DNA of 64,000 bases from Rehmannia glutinosa (lineage: Eukaryota > Streptophyta > Magnoliopsida > Lamiales > Orobanchaceae), in the NCBI GenBank assembly GCA_016081115.2, contig JABTTQ020002836.1, positions 310,001-374,000 of the forward strand, written 5' to 3'. Below, in pieces: positions 1 to 10,261 of the stretch (position 1 is its first letter; each line of letters starts with the position of its first letter). Below the pieces are notes generated by a model that was not told the DNA's origin, made no database searches, and was given only the letters and a program-made list of their open reading frames with translations. Made by a program: the position numbers and the translations under genes.

Positions 1-188
1 AATGTTTAAAAAAAGTGTATAGTTTTTTAAAACAATTTCATATTTAATTTTTTGTAAGTTTTTGATTTTCAAATAACTTTGATTGTTTTTTTTTTATTTT
101 TTAACAAATTATCGTGTTTTTATATTTTAATATTTATTTGCAAATACTTATTTTCAAAATTAATAGACAATTTTTCAGTTTTTCAAAC
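1..188. mobile_element. Tail fragment of the MULE-like repeat seen whole at 8553-9512
   Basis: AT-rich non-coding sequence. It matches the internal part of the element at 8553-9512 (about 8885-9056) and the truncated copy at 25065-25574. The match stops at about 188, where a CACTA-type terminus begins, just as at 25574. The window therefore opens inside a repeat of the B3 cluster. Confidence 0.6.
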
Positions 189-527
189 AATTGGGACGCG
201 GGCCTAAATTGTGGGGGGAGAGCAGTGTATTTGCGATGACAAAGAAGTTATTTTCTGACAAAATATTAGCGACAACAAAAGTCGCCTCTAATTATGTTAT
301 TTGCCGCAATAAAATAAATTTTGTGTCGAAATCTTTTAGCATCAACAAAGTTGTCGCAATTGTCCAATTATTAGTGAGGACATTTTTTTGTCTCTAATAA
401 TATTTAGCAGCACCTTTGTGCAACGAATTATTCGCCACGACATGTCATCGTAAAAACAATTATTTGCGACCACTTACTGAATTGTCACAAATACCTTTCG
501 TTGCAAAAGTTCCAGTTTCTTGTAGTG
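189..527 (-). mobile_element. CACTA-type transposon terminus (truncated)
   Basis: The right edge ends in ...TTCTTGTAGTG, which on the minus strand reads CACTACAAGAAAC, the canonical CACTA (En/Spm) terminal inverted repeat. Inside it are several GCGAC/GTCGC motifs in both orientations, as expected of subterminal transposase-binding repeats. The partner terminus is missing, so only one end is present. The same fragment with the same right boundary occurs at 25575-25913. The boundary falls inside exon 3 of a B3 gene, immediately before TAT GGT, suggesting insertion into the exon followed by loss of the far side. Confidence 0.7.
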
Positions 528-1205
528 TATGGTATGGAGATCTTCCAGACGGGACTGGCCCGACAACCTATAAATCCTTACTTTGTTACAAAAGTAACGC
601 AAATGCGAAAGGCTGACTAGGTAAGATTTATCGTATCCACTATATCTTAAAAGTACTTAACATTATAAACCGAATTGTCCATTACAATTTTTCTTTTCCT
701 ACGGTACGATTCGATCGAATATATGGATTTTCTATTACAATCTTTCCATTATAGTATTTTCACCACAATTTCTGTTTGTAGTGAAAGAAGACATCAATTA
801 ATTAATTTTATACGTGATAGCAATTGTTGAAATGCATTGGATCATAAATATAATACAATATCTTAATAGAAAATCATAAGAGTTTTAATTATTGCAACTA
901 CTTTTGATATTTTATTTTTTAATGTGTTACTTTCCTTTTCATGATAATTTATTCCCATGGATTTTCTCAAAGATTTCAACATTGACTTCACCGAAGAGAT
1001 TACGCTAGTTGATCCTAGAAGGAGGGAGTTTCGGGCGAAGTGCAAGAAATGAAAGGACGGAAGGATGATAGTCATCGGAGGATGGAGAAGACTTTGCAGA
1101 TTGAACTTAGCGACAAAAGATGACAGATGCATCTGCGAGTTCATACAAGGAGAAGATCGACGCCTATACCTCAACGTCAGTTTTATCCGTGGCAATATGC
1201 ACTAG
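528..1205 (+). pseudogene. Two-exon REM/B3 gene remnant (left arm of inverted repeat)
   Basis: This is a plus-strand remnant of the second B3 domain. Exon 3 (528-620) reads YGMEIFQTGLARQPINPYF and onward; exon 4 (948-1205) reads MDFLKDFNIDF and onward. Four lesions make it non-functional. The start of exon 3 is cut by a CACTA terminus. The last codon of exon 3 is TAG instead of TTG. The exon-4 acceptor is TAA instead of TAG. A TGG codon in the KKWKDGR motif is TGA. It is closest to the remnant at 25914-26594 and to the family members at 2112-3912 and 13189-16334. It has no upstream exons of its own. Confidence 0.8.
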
Positions 1206-1478
1206 GACTTGGGTTGGAGAAACAAAAGGGAAATTAATTTCTTTGCGGTTTTATAAAAAAACAAACTAACTGTTGGATATCCGTTAGTGGGTGATGATGA
1301 CTTGATAGTTTTTCTATCTATTTTAATTTTGACTTTAATTTTTATTAATTTCTTTTTTTTCTGATTAAAAATGGTGCTTTTGGATGGAACAATTTTCATA
1401 TTTATGGTTAGCAAACATATTTTTATAATTTATTATTTGATTTATATAGCATTTTTTGTAATTCGTTGACACACATAC

Positions 1479-1481
<3 letters not shown>

Positions 1482-1509
<28 letters not shown>

Positions 1510-1510
1510 A
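1482..1510. repeat. (AT)n microsatellite
   Basis: An AT dinucleotide run lies in the 3' flank of the B3 remnant. Shorter TA runs occur at 1571-1586 and 1750-1766 in mirrored positions of the inverted repeat. Confidence 0.85.
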
Positions 1511-2111
1511 GAAGAAAAAGAGGTGCTTGCAGGCAGCTGTCACCCTCAAGTTTATGTAAAATAAAAGCTATATATATATATATATAACAATTAATGAAAT
1601 ATTATATTTTCTTACCTTAAGAATAATAAAAGTTTCTTTGCTTGTTTGAAAATATATCTTCGTTGTTTAAGAATCGATTCAATTTTCAAACAAGCAAAGA
1701 AAATTTTATTATTCTTAAGGTAAGAAAATATAATATTTCATTAATTGTTATATATATATATATATAGCTTTTATTTTACATAAACTTGAGTGTAACTTGC
1801 TCGTAAGCACCTCTTTTCAATCATATATATATTTGTGTATGGGTGTGAACAAATTACAAAAAATGCTATATAAACCAAACAATAAATTATAAAAATATGA
1901 TTGCTAACCATAAATATGAAAATTCTTCCATCCAAAAGCACCATTTTTAATGAGGAAAAAAAAAAGAAAGTAAGAAAAATTAAAGTCAAAATTAAAATAG
2001 ACAGAAAAACTACCAAGTCATCATCACCCACTAACGGATATCCAACAGTTAGTTTGGTTTTTATAAAAACGCAAAGAAATTAATTTCCCCTTTGTTTCTC
2101 CAACCCAAGCC

Positions 2112-3912
2112 GTAGTGCATATTACCACGGATAAAACTGACATTGAGGTATAGGCGTCGATCTTCTCCTTGTATGAACTCGCAGATGCATCTGTCATCTT
2201 TCGCCACTAAGTTCAATCTGCAAAGTCTTCTCCATTCTCCGGTGACTATCACCGTCCGTCCTTCCATTTCTTGCACTTCGCATGAAACTCCCTCCTTCTA
2301 GGATCAACTAGCGTAATCTCTTCGGTGAAGTCAAAGTTGAAATCTTTGATAAAATCCATGGGAATAAACTACCATGACAATGAAAGTAACACAATAAAAA
2401 ATAAAATATCAAAAGTAGTTGCAATAATTAAAACTCTTATTATTTTTTATTAAGATATTGTATTATATTTATGGTCCAATGCATTTCAACAATTGCTATC
2501 ACGTGTAAAATTAATTAATTTATGTCTTTTTTCACTACAAACAAAAAGGGAAATTGTGGCAAAAATATTATAATGGAAAGATTGTAATAGAAAATCCATA
2601 TATTTGATTGAATCGTACCGTAGGAAAAGAAAAATTGTAATGGACAATTCAGTTTATAATGTTAAGTACTTTTAGATATGGTGGATACGTTAAATCTTAC
2701 CAAGTTAGCCTTTCGTGTTTGCATTACTTTTGTAACAAAGTAAGGATTTATAGGTTGTTGGGCCAGTCCAGCCTGGAAGATATCCATACCATAGCAATCA
2801 GGACTAGATTTTTTTGGCGTGTGTTTGCACTAGTACCAACGCCACCTTTTTCATTTATCTCTAAGCAGATTAAAAGAAACCATGAATAAGCGAATCACAT
2901 GTTGCAAGAAGATCGACAAGAAATATAAATATTAGAACATACACGTATTATCTAGTTCTTGTGTTGAGTCTTCATGTTTGATCTCTCGATGCCTTATCCG
3001 CACATCCTTGATCTCTTCATCATCACCCCTAACATTCTCATTGTCATCTCGTTCAGTGTCATCATAGTCATCATCACCATAACCATCACCAGAGCCATCA
3101 TCATTATCCTTATCATCATCATCAACATGTTGGGAGGCCTGCTCCTGCTTTTTTAAATCCTCGCGCATAAGTGGTGACTTTTTTCAGTTGCAGATGTCCC
3201 ATACAATTTGACAAAAAATAAATTACCACATTAATATTCGAACACCAATATGTCTGCACTTGTAAGCAAATTATCACATGCAAACTTGACCCAACCATCA
3301 AGAAAGTACCAATAATCCCCAATTTTGCCCATTTTCACTGCCTACAAGTTGTATCGATCTTTGAAGTATACTTTCTCTGGCAATCCTTGTTTGAGGCTCC
3401 GAATAAATGCTGGAGGAATTTTCTAAGGCACGCAAAAAGTCAAATGGGTTGGAATCGAAGAGTAGAATCAATACACAATAAATGAATTTTTACCCCTTTT
3501 CTTATTAAAATAATCCGCGCATTACACGAGTATTGTTTTATTAAAAAAAAGGAAATAGCCGATTTTTGTTTTTTAAAATTTCAAAAAAATGTTCATAAAA
3601 GTGTCACTTTTTATACTAAAAATGTCGTTTTACCCTAAAAGTGCAACATGTTGCACCGTGCGATCGTCTTACAAGAGACCTAATCTTATAAACAAATACT
3701 CCAAAAAAATTAAAAGATTAAATTGTAGATAGATGGTTCGTTAAGCATAAGTCCATAAACCAACAAGTAACAAGATTCCGACCGAGAACACCATTTCTAA
3801 TTAAGAATAAGACATAAAGGAGAGTCAAAATTAACATAAATAGAATAACTACCAAGTCCTTGTCGTTGATTTCAGCTATGAAAACCTTGAAGAAAGCTGG
3901 ATTCGACGTCAT
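2112..3912 (-). pseudogene. REM-like B3 gene copy A, broken
   Basis: This is a minus-strand copy with the family's four-exon structure: exon 1 3853-3912 (MTSNPAFFKVFIAEINDKDL), exon 2 2943-3422 (KIPPAFIRSLKQG, B3 core, acidic linker), exon 3 2701-2860 and exon 4 2112-2368. Damage relative to copy B (13189-16334): a 3-base deletion plus TGG to TAG in the RYNNLW motif of exon 2; loss of one A in the poly-A run of exon 3; loss of one base after KWKDGR in exon 4; and a stop codon changed to TAC, which extends the frame to 2061. The exon-intron junctions remain canonical, so it may still be transcribed and spliced as a pseudogene. It forms the right arm of the inverted repeat. Confidence 0.85.
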
Positions 3913-4237
3913 CTTTTCCCACCTAGTAATGGATATCCAGTTCTGATCTACATAAACTAATAATAAAAAGAAAAAATTAGTTAATTTCGATAACTAATAA
4001 CAAAAGACAGATTTGATTGTGTGAAGTGAAATGTGGTTTAGTTTCTGCATTTTATGATTTTATGTTAGTATAAAGTATATTTAGATTGTTGTCATATAGT
4101 TTTGCAAAAATTGAGATTTTGTTTTATCGGATTTTCTATATGTCAGTATAATTTAGTAGTTTACAAGAAAAGATTAATTTAAAAAAATAACAGACTAACA
4201 AAATTGAAAAATAGAAATAAGTATGATTTTAATAAAC

Positions 4238-4242
<5 letters not shown>

Positions 4243-4281
<39 letters not shown>
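4243..4281. repeat. (TA)n microsatellite
   Basis: A TA dinucleotide run lies upstream of copy A. The duplicate at 19410-19442 has a different length and interruptions. Confidence 0.85.
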
Positions 4282-4283
<2 letters not shown>

Positions 4284-4479
4284 CTAGAAACTCAAATGAT
4301 GAAAAATAAAAAAAGGTAAATGATGAGATACAAACACTAAGCATTAATTATCCACAACTAGATACAGAACAAAAAAACTCCAATTTCCCGTAATGTAAAA
4401 AAACACGGTAAATGATTAAATTTAAATCTGAAGAATATCACAAAATGAGCAAAAATGTTTACCTTGTTCGCGTTACGGT

Positions 4480-4800
4480 TGCTAAATTTACACCAACAAA
4501 GAGTAGTACTGCAAATACAAACAATGAAAGATATCTTACCTCTTACATATTGGATTCCGATAACAAATGCTTAAATCAATGGAAATGCAAGAAGATGAAG
4601 GTAAGAACATGAATAAAGAGATAAGATTTTAAATTAATTAGAAATACGAACAAGAAAATCGCCGAGCAAAATTTATCAGTTTTGAGAAATGTACACAAAT
4701 GGAGAACAATATATATAGATTTAAAGGATAGAGAGAACCCATTAACTACTAGGGTTCACACGATGGCGGCGGAGGTAGAACCTAATAACTTTCAATATAT
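4480..4800 (-). promoter_or_regulatory. Possible 5' UTR exons and promoter of B3 copy A
   Basis: On the minus strand there is a short exon-like segment of about 46 bases between ...TTTGCAG and AAG|GTAAAC. Upstream of it lies another segment ending at GAG|GTAAGA, and a TATATATA stretch sits near 4708-4718. The same layout is kept in the duplicate at about 19,650-19,970. A plus-strand ATG at 4762 opens only 16 codons and is lost in the duplicate, so it is not treated as a gene. Splicing here is inferred from site consensus only. Confidence 0.3.
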
Positions 4801-4811
4801 ACGAGACATAT

Positions 4812-5795
4812 ATGATATTTACTGACTTTTCATGGGTATATGAGGTTTTATGGTGGAAAATTAGGGCAGAAGTGGAATTTTGCGTTGGGTGGGATAATGG
4901 GCCCAAATTATACAATAATCAGAATGCGTTATGGATACATAATCCAAAGATTACTGGATTAAGGTACAAGCCCAAACTGCATCAAATGTCTTGTTCATGT
5001 TTCCAAACATATGACCCAACATAATTATATAGTTTTTCCAACAAAATACAACTCCCGAAACATGCTTGTATTGTATTGTTATTTATCTACCAGGATTTTA
5101 TAGACCACAAAGTCCCTATTTTCCATTGCATGGGTCTTGTTACTGTGTAGTAATATTGATGTATATGTACATAGTAAGATCTTAATTGTCTATTAATTTT
5201 TTTTCAAATATGTCGTAAAAATTTGTATTAATAGAAGTTGACTTTTCTGTGAAAATGAGTAAAATTGGCTTGACACGTTTTAATATAGTGAAGGATTTGA
5301 TGTATAAACAAATGTTGACAAATTCTATATTGACAATCTGAAAAACATACTAATGGTTTGTAAAATAAGGAATGTGGATGTTTTAGTACAATTTCACGTT
5401 AACAGTTGGTAACAATATATTCCATTAGTGTTTTATCCCTTTTTTGTTATCAATTAAACACTTTTTTAATTACATTGACTAGTGCTATTAAACTGGTTTC
5501 GGTTAAAGCCCACGCCAGGCTTTCAGGCCATGTAGAAGGCCTTTTATTGCAATATAAACTTTTCACAACCCAATTCGAATATGGAAGTTTTTTTTTTAAT
5601 ACAAATCCTGAGAGGGTGAGAGTCAAATGGCTATCCAACCTAGACACACGCCTAAAATTGACAAATATCTTACCGCTAAACTACCAATTGATTCTCTAAT
5701 ATGGAAGTTTTTCAAGACAAACAATTAGGAATAATTCCATATAGTTACAATCAATGGTTTTGTATGGAACTAATTGGAGGATTGATATACCCATT
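4812..5795. other. Non-coding, duplicated flank
   Basis: AT-rich sequence with short open frames that are conserved only because the whole block is duplicated at about 19,973-20,966. No domain, RNA gene or transposon terminus was recognised. It ends where a copia LTR begins at 5796. Confidence 0.5.
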
Positions 5796-6411
5796 TGTGG
5801 CCAAAGTTAAACCTAAGGTCCTAAATTTTAATGTTTTAGGACCTCAATTTTACCTTGTGTGATTTTATTTTTAATATTATTTTTCTTATCTTATACTATG
5901 TGGTAAAATTGGTGAGGTGAATTTTGAGCAATCCATGTTCTTTTCTTAAAATGTTAAAGAAATCACATGCTTTGTCTTAAATTGATGACAAAGCAGGAGA
6001 TTTCTTTTGATTGATGTCAAAGTAATTAATATACTTTGGATATGGAATTATCTAAGGTATGTAATTTTAATCTATAAATAGATGATGATGTTATTCATTG
6101 AACACACACAAAATAAAGAGAGAGATAAAACTGAGAGTTGGGAAACACTTGAGAGAAGATTCTATTGAGTTAATAGTGAGATTATTTGTTTGGGGTGTTG
6201 GGATTAATTAGAGATATATTCTCTAAATGTTGTAAACTCTCAATTGTTATTTCTGTTATAATTAGAATCGCTCTTATGCCCGTGGACGTAGGCTTGTTTC
6301 TAGCCGAACCATGTAAAATTCTTGTGTCGCTTATTTTTGTTACATTTATTATCGTAATTTTGTCTTTCAATATAAATGAATGTATCAATTGATCATGCTG
6401 CTAACCTAACA
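5796..6411 (+). mobile_element. Ty1/copia 5' LTR (truncated element 1)
   Basis: The LTR-like segment starts TGTGGCC and ends CTAACA, with a TATA-type motif (CTATAAATAG near 6072-6081) ahead of the presumed transcript start. It is followed at 6414 by TGGTATCAGAGC, the initiator-Met tRNA primer-binding site. Its duplicate is 20967-21581. No matching 3' LTR exists nearby. Confidence 0.7.
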
Positions 6412-6904
6412 AACTGGTATCAGAGCACTGGTTGTTGGTACATTTATTTTATTATTATCCTAGTTAAGGATGTCGACGACAAAATTTAATTTCGTGAAAT
6501 TTGATCGAAATTGATTAAATTTTACTTATAACAAGTTCAAATGCAAGTTGTTCTTGTTCAAAGTGGAGTTTAGAAAGTCGTTAAATGTGTTAAACCAACC
6601 AACACGAGTGATGCAAATTGGAAGGAGATGGATGAAAAGATACTTTCTGCTATTTAATTATCTCTCTCCGGAGAAGTTTTGCGTGAGGTTATTTCTGAAA
6701 AGACCACAAAATCGTTGTGTGAAAAATTATATTCTTTGTATTTGAAAAAGACCCTCGCAAATAAACTCTACAAAAAATAATGTATTTATTCACTTCATAT
6801 GAGTGAAGGGACACGTCTCGATTTTCATATATTAACGAGTTTGAATATCTCTTAATGGATCTGGAAAATCTTGATTTCAAGATTGAAGATGATGATAAAA
6901 GCAT
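6412..6904 (+). pseudogene. Truncated copia gag, copy 1
   Basis: Downstream of the primer-binding site, broken frames give copia Gag fragments: MSTTKFNFVKFD, then DANWKEMDEKILSAI, GEVLREVISEKTT, LANKLY and HMSEGTR. Several in-frame stops and frameshifts are present. The gag stops at about 6904 and is followed by unrelated sequence resembling a hAT end. The same truncation point is found at 22,070, so the element was already truncated before the segment duplicated. Confidence 0.65.
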
Positions 6905-7160
6905 AGGCGCTCGGCCACCTCGTTTTCTTGTTGTTGCAATATCCTTTGTATATATAATGTATATAAAGTAAACCTATATATAACTCCCGGGTCTTGTGTG
7001 GAGGTACCACCTTCGCCACCCCAGGGCCTCCCCTAGTTAGTGGTACTCATGGTTGTTCCTTTCATAAGGCCAACGAGTCGATCGACTCGGGCCCGGAATT
7101 TTTTTTCTTCTGATATTTAGGGGCCCAAAATTTTTGTGTACTTTTTGTATAAAGTACATA
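6905..7160. mobile_element. hAT-like terminal fragments
   Basis: The stretch near 6995-7036 (GGTACCACCTTCGCCACCCC, then AGGGCCTCCCCTAG) closely resembles the GC-rich terminus of the hAT element at 39492-40363. Further fragments reading CTCGGGCCC and AGGGGCCCAAAATTTT follow. It is shared with 22,073-22,330. I could not define two matching ends, so this is a fragment only. Confidence 0.4.
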
Positions 7161-7164
7161 TATA

Positions 7165-7310
7165 AAAATAAGGGCAAAATACAGTTTACCCCCTTGAACT
7201 TGGCCCAATGTACCAAACACCCCCCTGAACTTGACAATGTAACAATTACCCCCCTCAATCAAAGTATGTGGACAAAATTACCCTTTGTAATAATTTTTTT
7301 TGGCATGTTT
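7165..7310. repeat. C-rich MITE/MULE-like terminal repeat
   Basis: A run of related phrases (AATACAGTTTACCCCCTTGA, AAACACCCCCCTGAACTTGA, CAATTACCCCCCTCAATC) has the look of a terminal repeat with internal tandem modules. It is absent from the duplicate block, so it arrived after duplication or the other copy lost it. No partner terminus was found. Confidence 0.4.
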
Positions 7311-7887
7311 TATTAATTGTACATTAATTTTAATTTTATATTATTTTTTTAAATTATTTTAATTATTTGAGTTTAATGTATTTAACTCTTTCAGATAATA
7401 AAAAAAAGTATTACCTATTTAATTAAATAAACTTTCAATATTAGAAAAAATATGAATACATATATATTTTAAAATCTAATTTAGTTATTTATTTTTTACA
7501 CTTCTTAATTTGTTTATTATTGATTCAACATGATTCCTAGTATAAACTATAAATAAATTAAATCTTTAATGAATAATCGACTATTTTATTAGAAATATAA
7601 ATTATTAATAATTTTTAAAAGAATAGGTTGTATATTCAATATACAAAATTATTTTTATTCGCATTATTTGAAAGAGTTAAATACATTGAATTCAAATAAT
7701 CAAAATAATTTATACATTCAATATTTTTGTATATTTGTTGTACTCATCTATTATTAAAAATATTTTTAATATGTGAACTTGTTAAGTCACTAGCTGTTTT
7801 TTTCTAAAAAATAATTTAAATAGAAGTGCAAAATTAAAATTAAGGAACAATTATTATAAGATGTTTAAGAGCTTATAAGCTCTTAAA
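7311..7887. other. AT-rich, nothing recognised
   Basis: Very AT-rich sequence. The phrase AATTATTTGAGTTTAATGTATTTAACTCTTTCA near 7363 is mirrored near 7668-7700, suggesting a fold-back repeat. No coding potential. Confidence 0.35.
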
Positions 7888-8216
7888 ATGTGTTTGGTAA
7901 TTTTTTTCCAAAAGAGCTTATAAGCTCTAAAAAAAGCTGTCAGAGAGCTTATAAGCTCCTAAAAAAAAAGTACATCCACCCCAACTTTTTTTAAAAGAGC
8001 TTATAAGCTCCTTATTTTAAACATTCAAAAAACAAAAAATATACTTATAATTTTATAAGATATAAAAATAGCTTATAAGTTCAGCTATCTTATTTTATCC
8101 AAACACTCTGACAGCTTATTTTTAAAATAAGATCTAACATCTTATAAGCTCCTAAAACAGCTTATCAGATGTAGGAGCTTATAAGATATTTTAAATAAGC
8201 TTAGCCAAACACCCTC
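7888..8216. mobile_element. MITE with AGCTTATAAGCT palindromes
   Basis: The left edge TGTGTTTGGTAA and the right edge TTAGCCAAACACCCTC are inverted relatives. Between them the palindrome GAGCTTATAAGCTC or close variants occurs at least six times. It is non-coding. A target duplication is not clear. The duplicate block near 22,636 lacks it. Confidence 0.5.
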
Positions 8217-8552
8217 TAAATCAGTTGCCCTTGCAGTCTTGCTAACAAAATTATCACATTTAATTTTTTTAAATTTTTTTCTCAAAGTTGAAGTTCATCA
8301 CAAATTTTCTCCAATCAAAAGAAAGGTTCGATGGGCTAGTTAGTTATTGATTGAGAAATGAACTACTGAAAAACTTAATTATATTAACTTGATTAACAGT
8401 TTTACACTCGAATTATAAGATAAGTAGTATTTAAATATTTATTTTGAATTTTGAACATTGTTGCCATATTATTTTAGCTATATTAGAATTATATTATGCA
8501 TTGCACATTATACTTTAATTTCTTTTATTGTTTTATGTTGCTCTTAAGTTTA

Positions 8553-9512
8553 GAGCAAGTTGTTCAAAATACCGATTATGGATCGACCAAAAACTTTTCT
8601 AACATGTGAGATAAAAAACTATCTTTTCTACCCACTTTTATAGTTTTTTTTACCCAAATACCCTTGACACTTAAATACAAAAGCAAAAAGTAGGTGGAGT
8701 CATATTTCTCTCTCACATAAAATATATTTTCTTTATTTTCATATTTTTAACACAAGTTTTAGTTTTTTTTGAAAAAATTCAAATTTTTATAAAATTGTTT
8801 AGTATAAAAAAACAACTTTTAGAAAATATTTATGAGTTTTATTATTTTATAATTTTAAGATATTTTAAATATATAGAATTTTTTTTTAAAAAGTGTATAG
8901 TTTTTTTAAAACAATTTCATATTTAATTCTTTGTAATTTTTTTATTTTCAAATAACTTCGATTGTTTTTTTTAACAAATTATCGTGTTTTTTATAATTTA
9001 ATATTTTTTTGCAAATACTTATTTTCAAAATTAATAGACAATTTTTCAGATTTTTCAAATAGTTATTTTATGTTATTTTTTAATCAATTTTTGGATAAAT
9101 CCATTTTTGGGACAAAAAGTGCAATTTTCCTCTATGTATATGTATCATCGTCGCCTTCTTTGTATATCTATATGTCATAGGGGTTGGCACGATATGTGCA
9201 TGACATATATCATGATATGTATAATATGTCATATGAGTTGGCATGATATGACATAATAGCACGATACGGCCTAATATGGCACAATATGGGCACGATATGG
9301 ACACAATTTGGGCGTAATATATAGGGGTATGTGTATTTGGGGGGAAGAATATACACAATTTTCTAGGAAAATAATAATTACATTAGTTTCAAATTCAAAA
9401 TCCTCAAATTAAAGTAGGGGCATTTTGGGCAAATTGGTTAAAAGTATTTTTTTAAGTTGGTGTGTAGAAAAGAATATTCACTATCCACAGTGGGTAGTTA
9501 AAGAATTTTCCC
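8553..9512. mobile_element. Non-autonomous MULE-like element with 9-bp target duplication
   Basis: The element begins GAGCAAGTTGTTCAAAATACC and ends with the imperfect inverse GGTAGTTAAAGAATTTTCCC. It is flanked by perfect 9-base direct repeats TTAAGTTTA (8544-8552 and 9513-9521). A related unoccupied site survives at 12587-12595 (TTAAATTTA in single copy, with matching flanks on both sides). No transposase is visible. A tract of imperfect CACGATATGG units lies at 9185-9320. Truncated copies are at 25065-25574 and 1-188. Confidence 0.75.
9185..9320. repeat. Imperfect tandem tract of GCACGATATGG-type units
   Basis: Units such as GGCACGATATG, TGGCATGATATG and GGGCACGATATGG recur at roughly 10-14 base spacing inside the MULE-like element. 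Confidence 0.6.
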
Positions 9513-9521
9513 TTAAGTTTA

Positions 9522-9992
9522 TATAGAAAAAAAAGATGGCACAACTTTAAAATTCAACGCAGGCCAAAAAATTGATAGACTTGGCTCTGGTGATACATGT
9601 TAATCAATAATTCGCTAAATACTAGTACTAGCTGCCTTGTGAGCGCTCGCTCGGTCAATATATGCATAATTTCTTTATAAATATAGAAAATAAGTTACTT
9701 TTATGCAACTTCCTTATATTTGTTTGAATATCCTTACTTGAAGAAAAATGTTAAGAAATACATGAGAAGGAATAAATGAATATCGAGTATCAAAGAGTTA
9801 AAAGAGAGAGATGTATGATGATGACATAGATATGTTGCAGGAGAGAGAAACGAAAGGTTTAGAGAGAAATGTCCTTTATGTAATAAAAATTGAATCGATT
9901 CTTAAACAACAAAGATATATTTTCAAACAAGCAAAGAATAATTTGTTATTCTTAAGGTAAGAAAATATAATATTTCATCAATTGTTATAGAG
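9522..9992. repeat. B3-gene 3' flank copy bordering the copia composite (left)
   Basis: Together with 8470-8552 this matches 12,528-12,840: GATGGC...CAA, AAAAATTGATAGA, CCTTTATGTAATAAAAATT, AATCGATTCTTAAACAA and AAGGTAAGAAAATATAAT. The last part is also the 3' flank of B3 copies A and B (1682-1760, 12768 onward). The copia composite at 9993-12527 is therefore bracketed by a host-segment duplication. Confidence 0.65.
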
Positions 9993-10258
9993 GATCCAAT
10001 ATGTGAAATAGCAAGGTTAGAGCTATTACCCACTGTAAGCTTCTTCGGTCCTTGGTAGTTAGCTGTTTTGAGGCTAAAATTTGTCTATATCAACAGTAAT
10101 ATGATTTGTGGCTCCGCTATCAAAATACTAAGAAGGATCAAGATTCGAAGAGGTTGAACCACTAGTAGTGAAAAATGCATATGGAGAGTCAGAGGTGGTA
10201 GAATTAGCATTAGCACCAGTAAAACTTATATCAAACCTCTTGTAGTAAATGGGGCCCT
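9993..10258 (-). pseudogene. Copia protease fragment, opposite strand
   Basis: The minus strand reads FDSGATNHITVDIDKF, carrying the aspartic protease signature DSGA(T), followed by LTVGNSSNLAISHIGS, as in copia Gag-protease junctions. An in-frame TAG follows DIDKF. It faces away from the integrase-RT fragment that begins at about 10262, so the polyprotein order has been rearranged. Confidence 0.65.
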
Positions 10259-10261
10259 CAC

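Larger units (their letters stand above)
528..2793. repeat. Long inverted repeat of B3 gene 3' region (hairpin-forming)
   Basis: The arms are 528-1653 and 1682-2793. The innermost stem pairs 1641-1653 (CTTGTTTGAAAAT) with 1682-1694 (ATTTTCAAACAAG), leaving a 28-base loop at 1654-1681. Both arms contain exon 3, intron, exon 4 and the 3' flank of a B3 gene in opposite orientation. Over the first 190 or so bases of exon 4 I count only about ten differences between the arms. An RNA crossing the centre would fold into about 1.1 kb of nearly continuous duplex. Confidence 0.85.
3600..7150. repeat. Segmental duplication, unit 1 (upstream side of copy A)
   Basis: This stretch recurs nearly base for base at 18,770-22,330, an offset of about 15,170 bases. 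With the gene bodies the duplicated block spans about 2.1-7.15 kb and 17.3-22.3 kb. It holds the region upstream of the minus-strand B3 genes, a TA microsatellite (4243-4281 here, 19410-19442 there) and a truncated copia element. Similarity ends abruptly near 7160/22340. Confidence 0.85.

Noticed and set aside
863..1195. 110-residue minus-strand frame (also at 13199-13531 plus, 26252-26584 minus)
   Set aside because: It is the antisense reading of B3 exon 4 and its intron; it recurs only because the exon recurs.
2531..2600. CACTACAAACAAAAAGG in B3 intron 3 as a CACTA terminus (also at 13727)
   Set aside because: Conserved at the same intron position in several copies, without subterminal repeats or a partner end; better explained as ordinary intron sequence.
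4412..4612. Plus-strand 66-residue frame MIKFKSEEYHKMSKN
   Set aside because: Its duplicate at about 19,580 is broken and no domain is recognised; it overlaps probable 5' UTR sequence of the minus-strand B3 gene.
4762..4811. ATGGCGGCGGAG plus-strand start resembling a plant gene start
   Set aside because: Stops after 16 codons and the duplicate has ATA instead of ATG.
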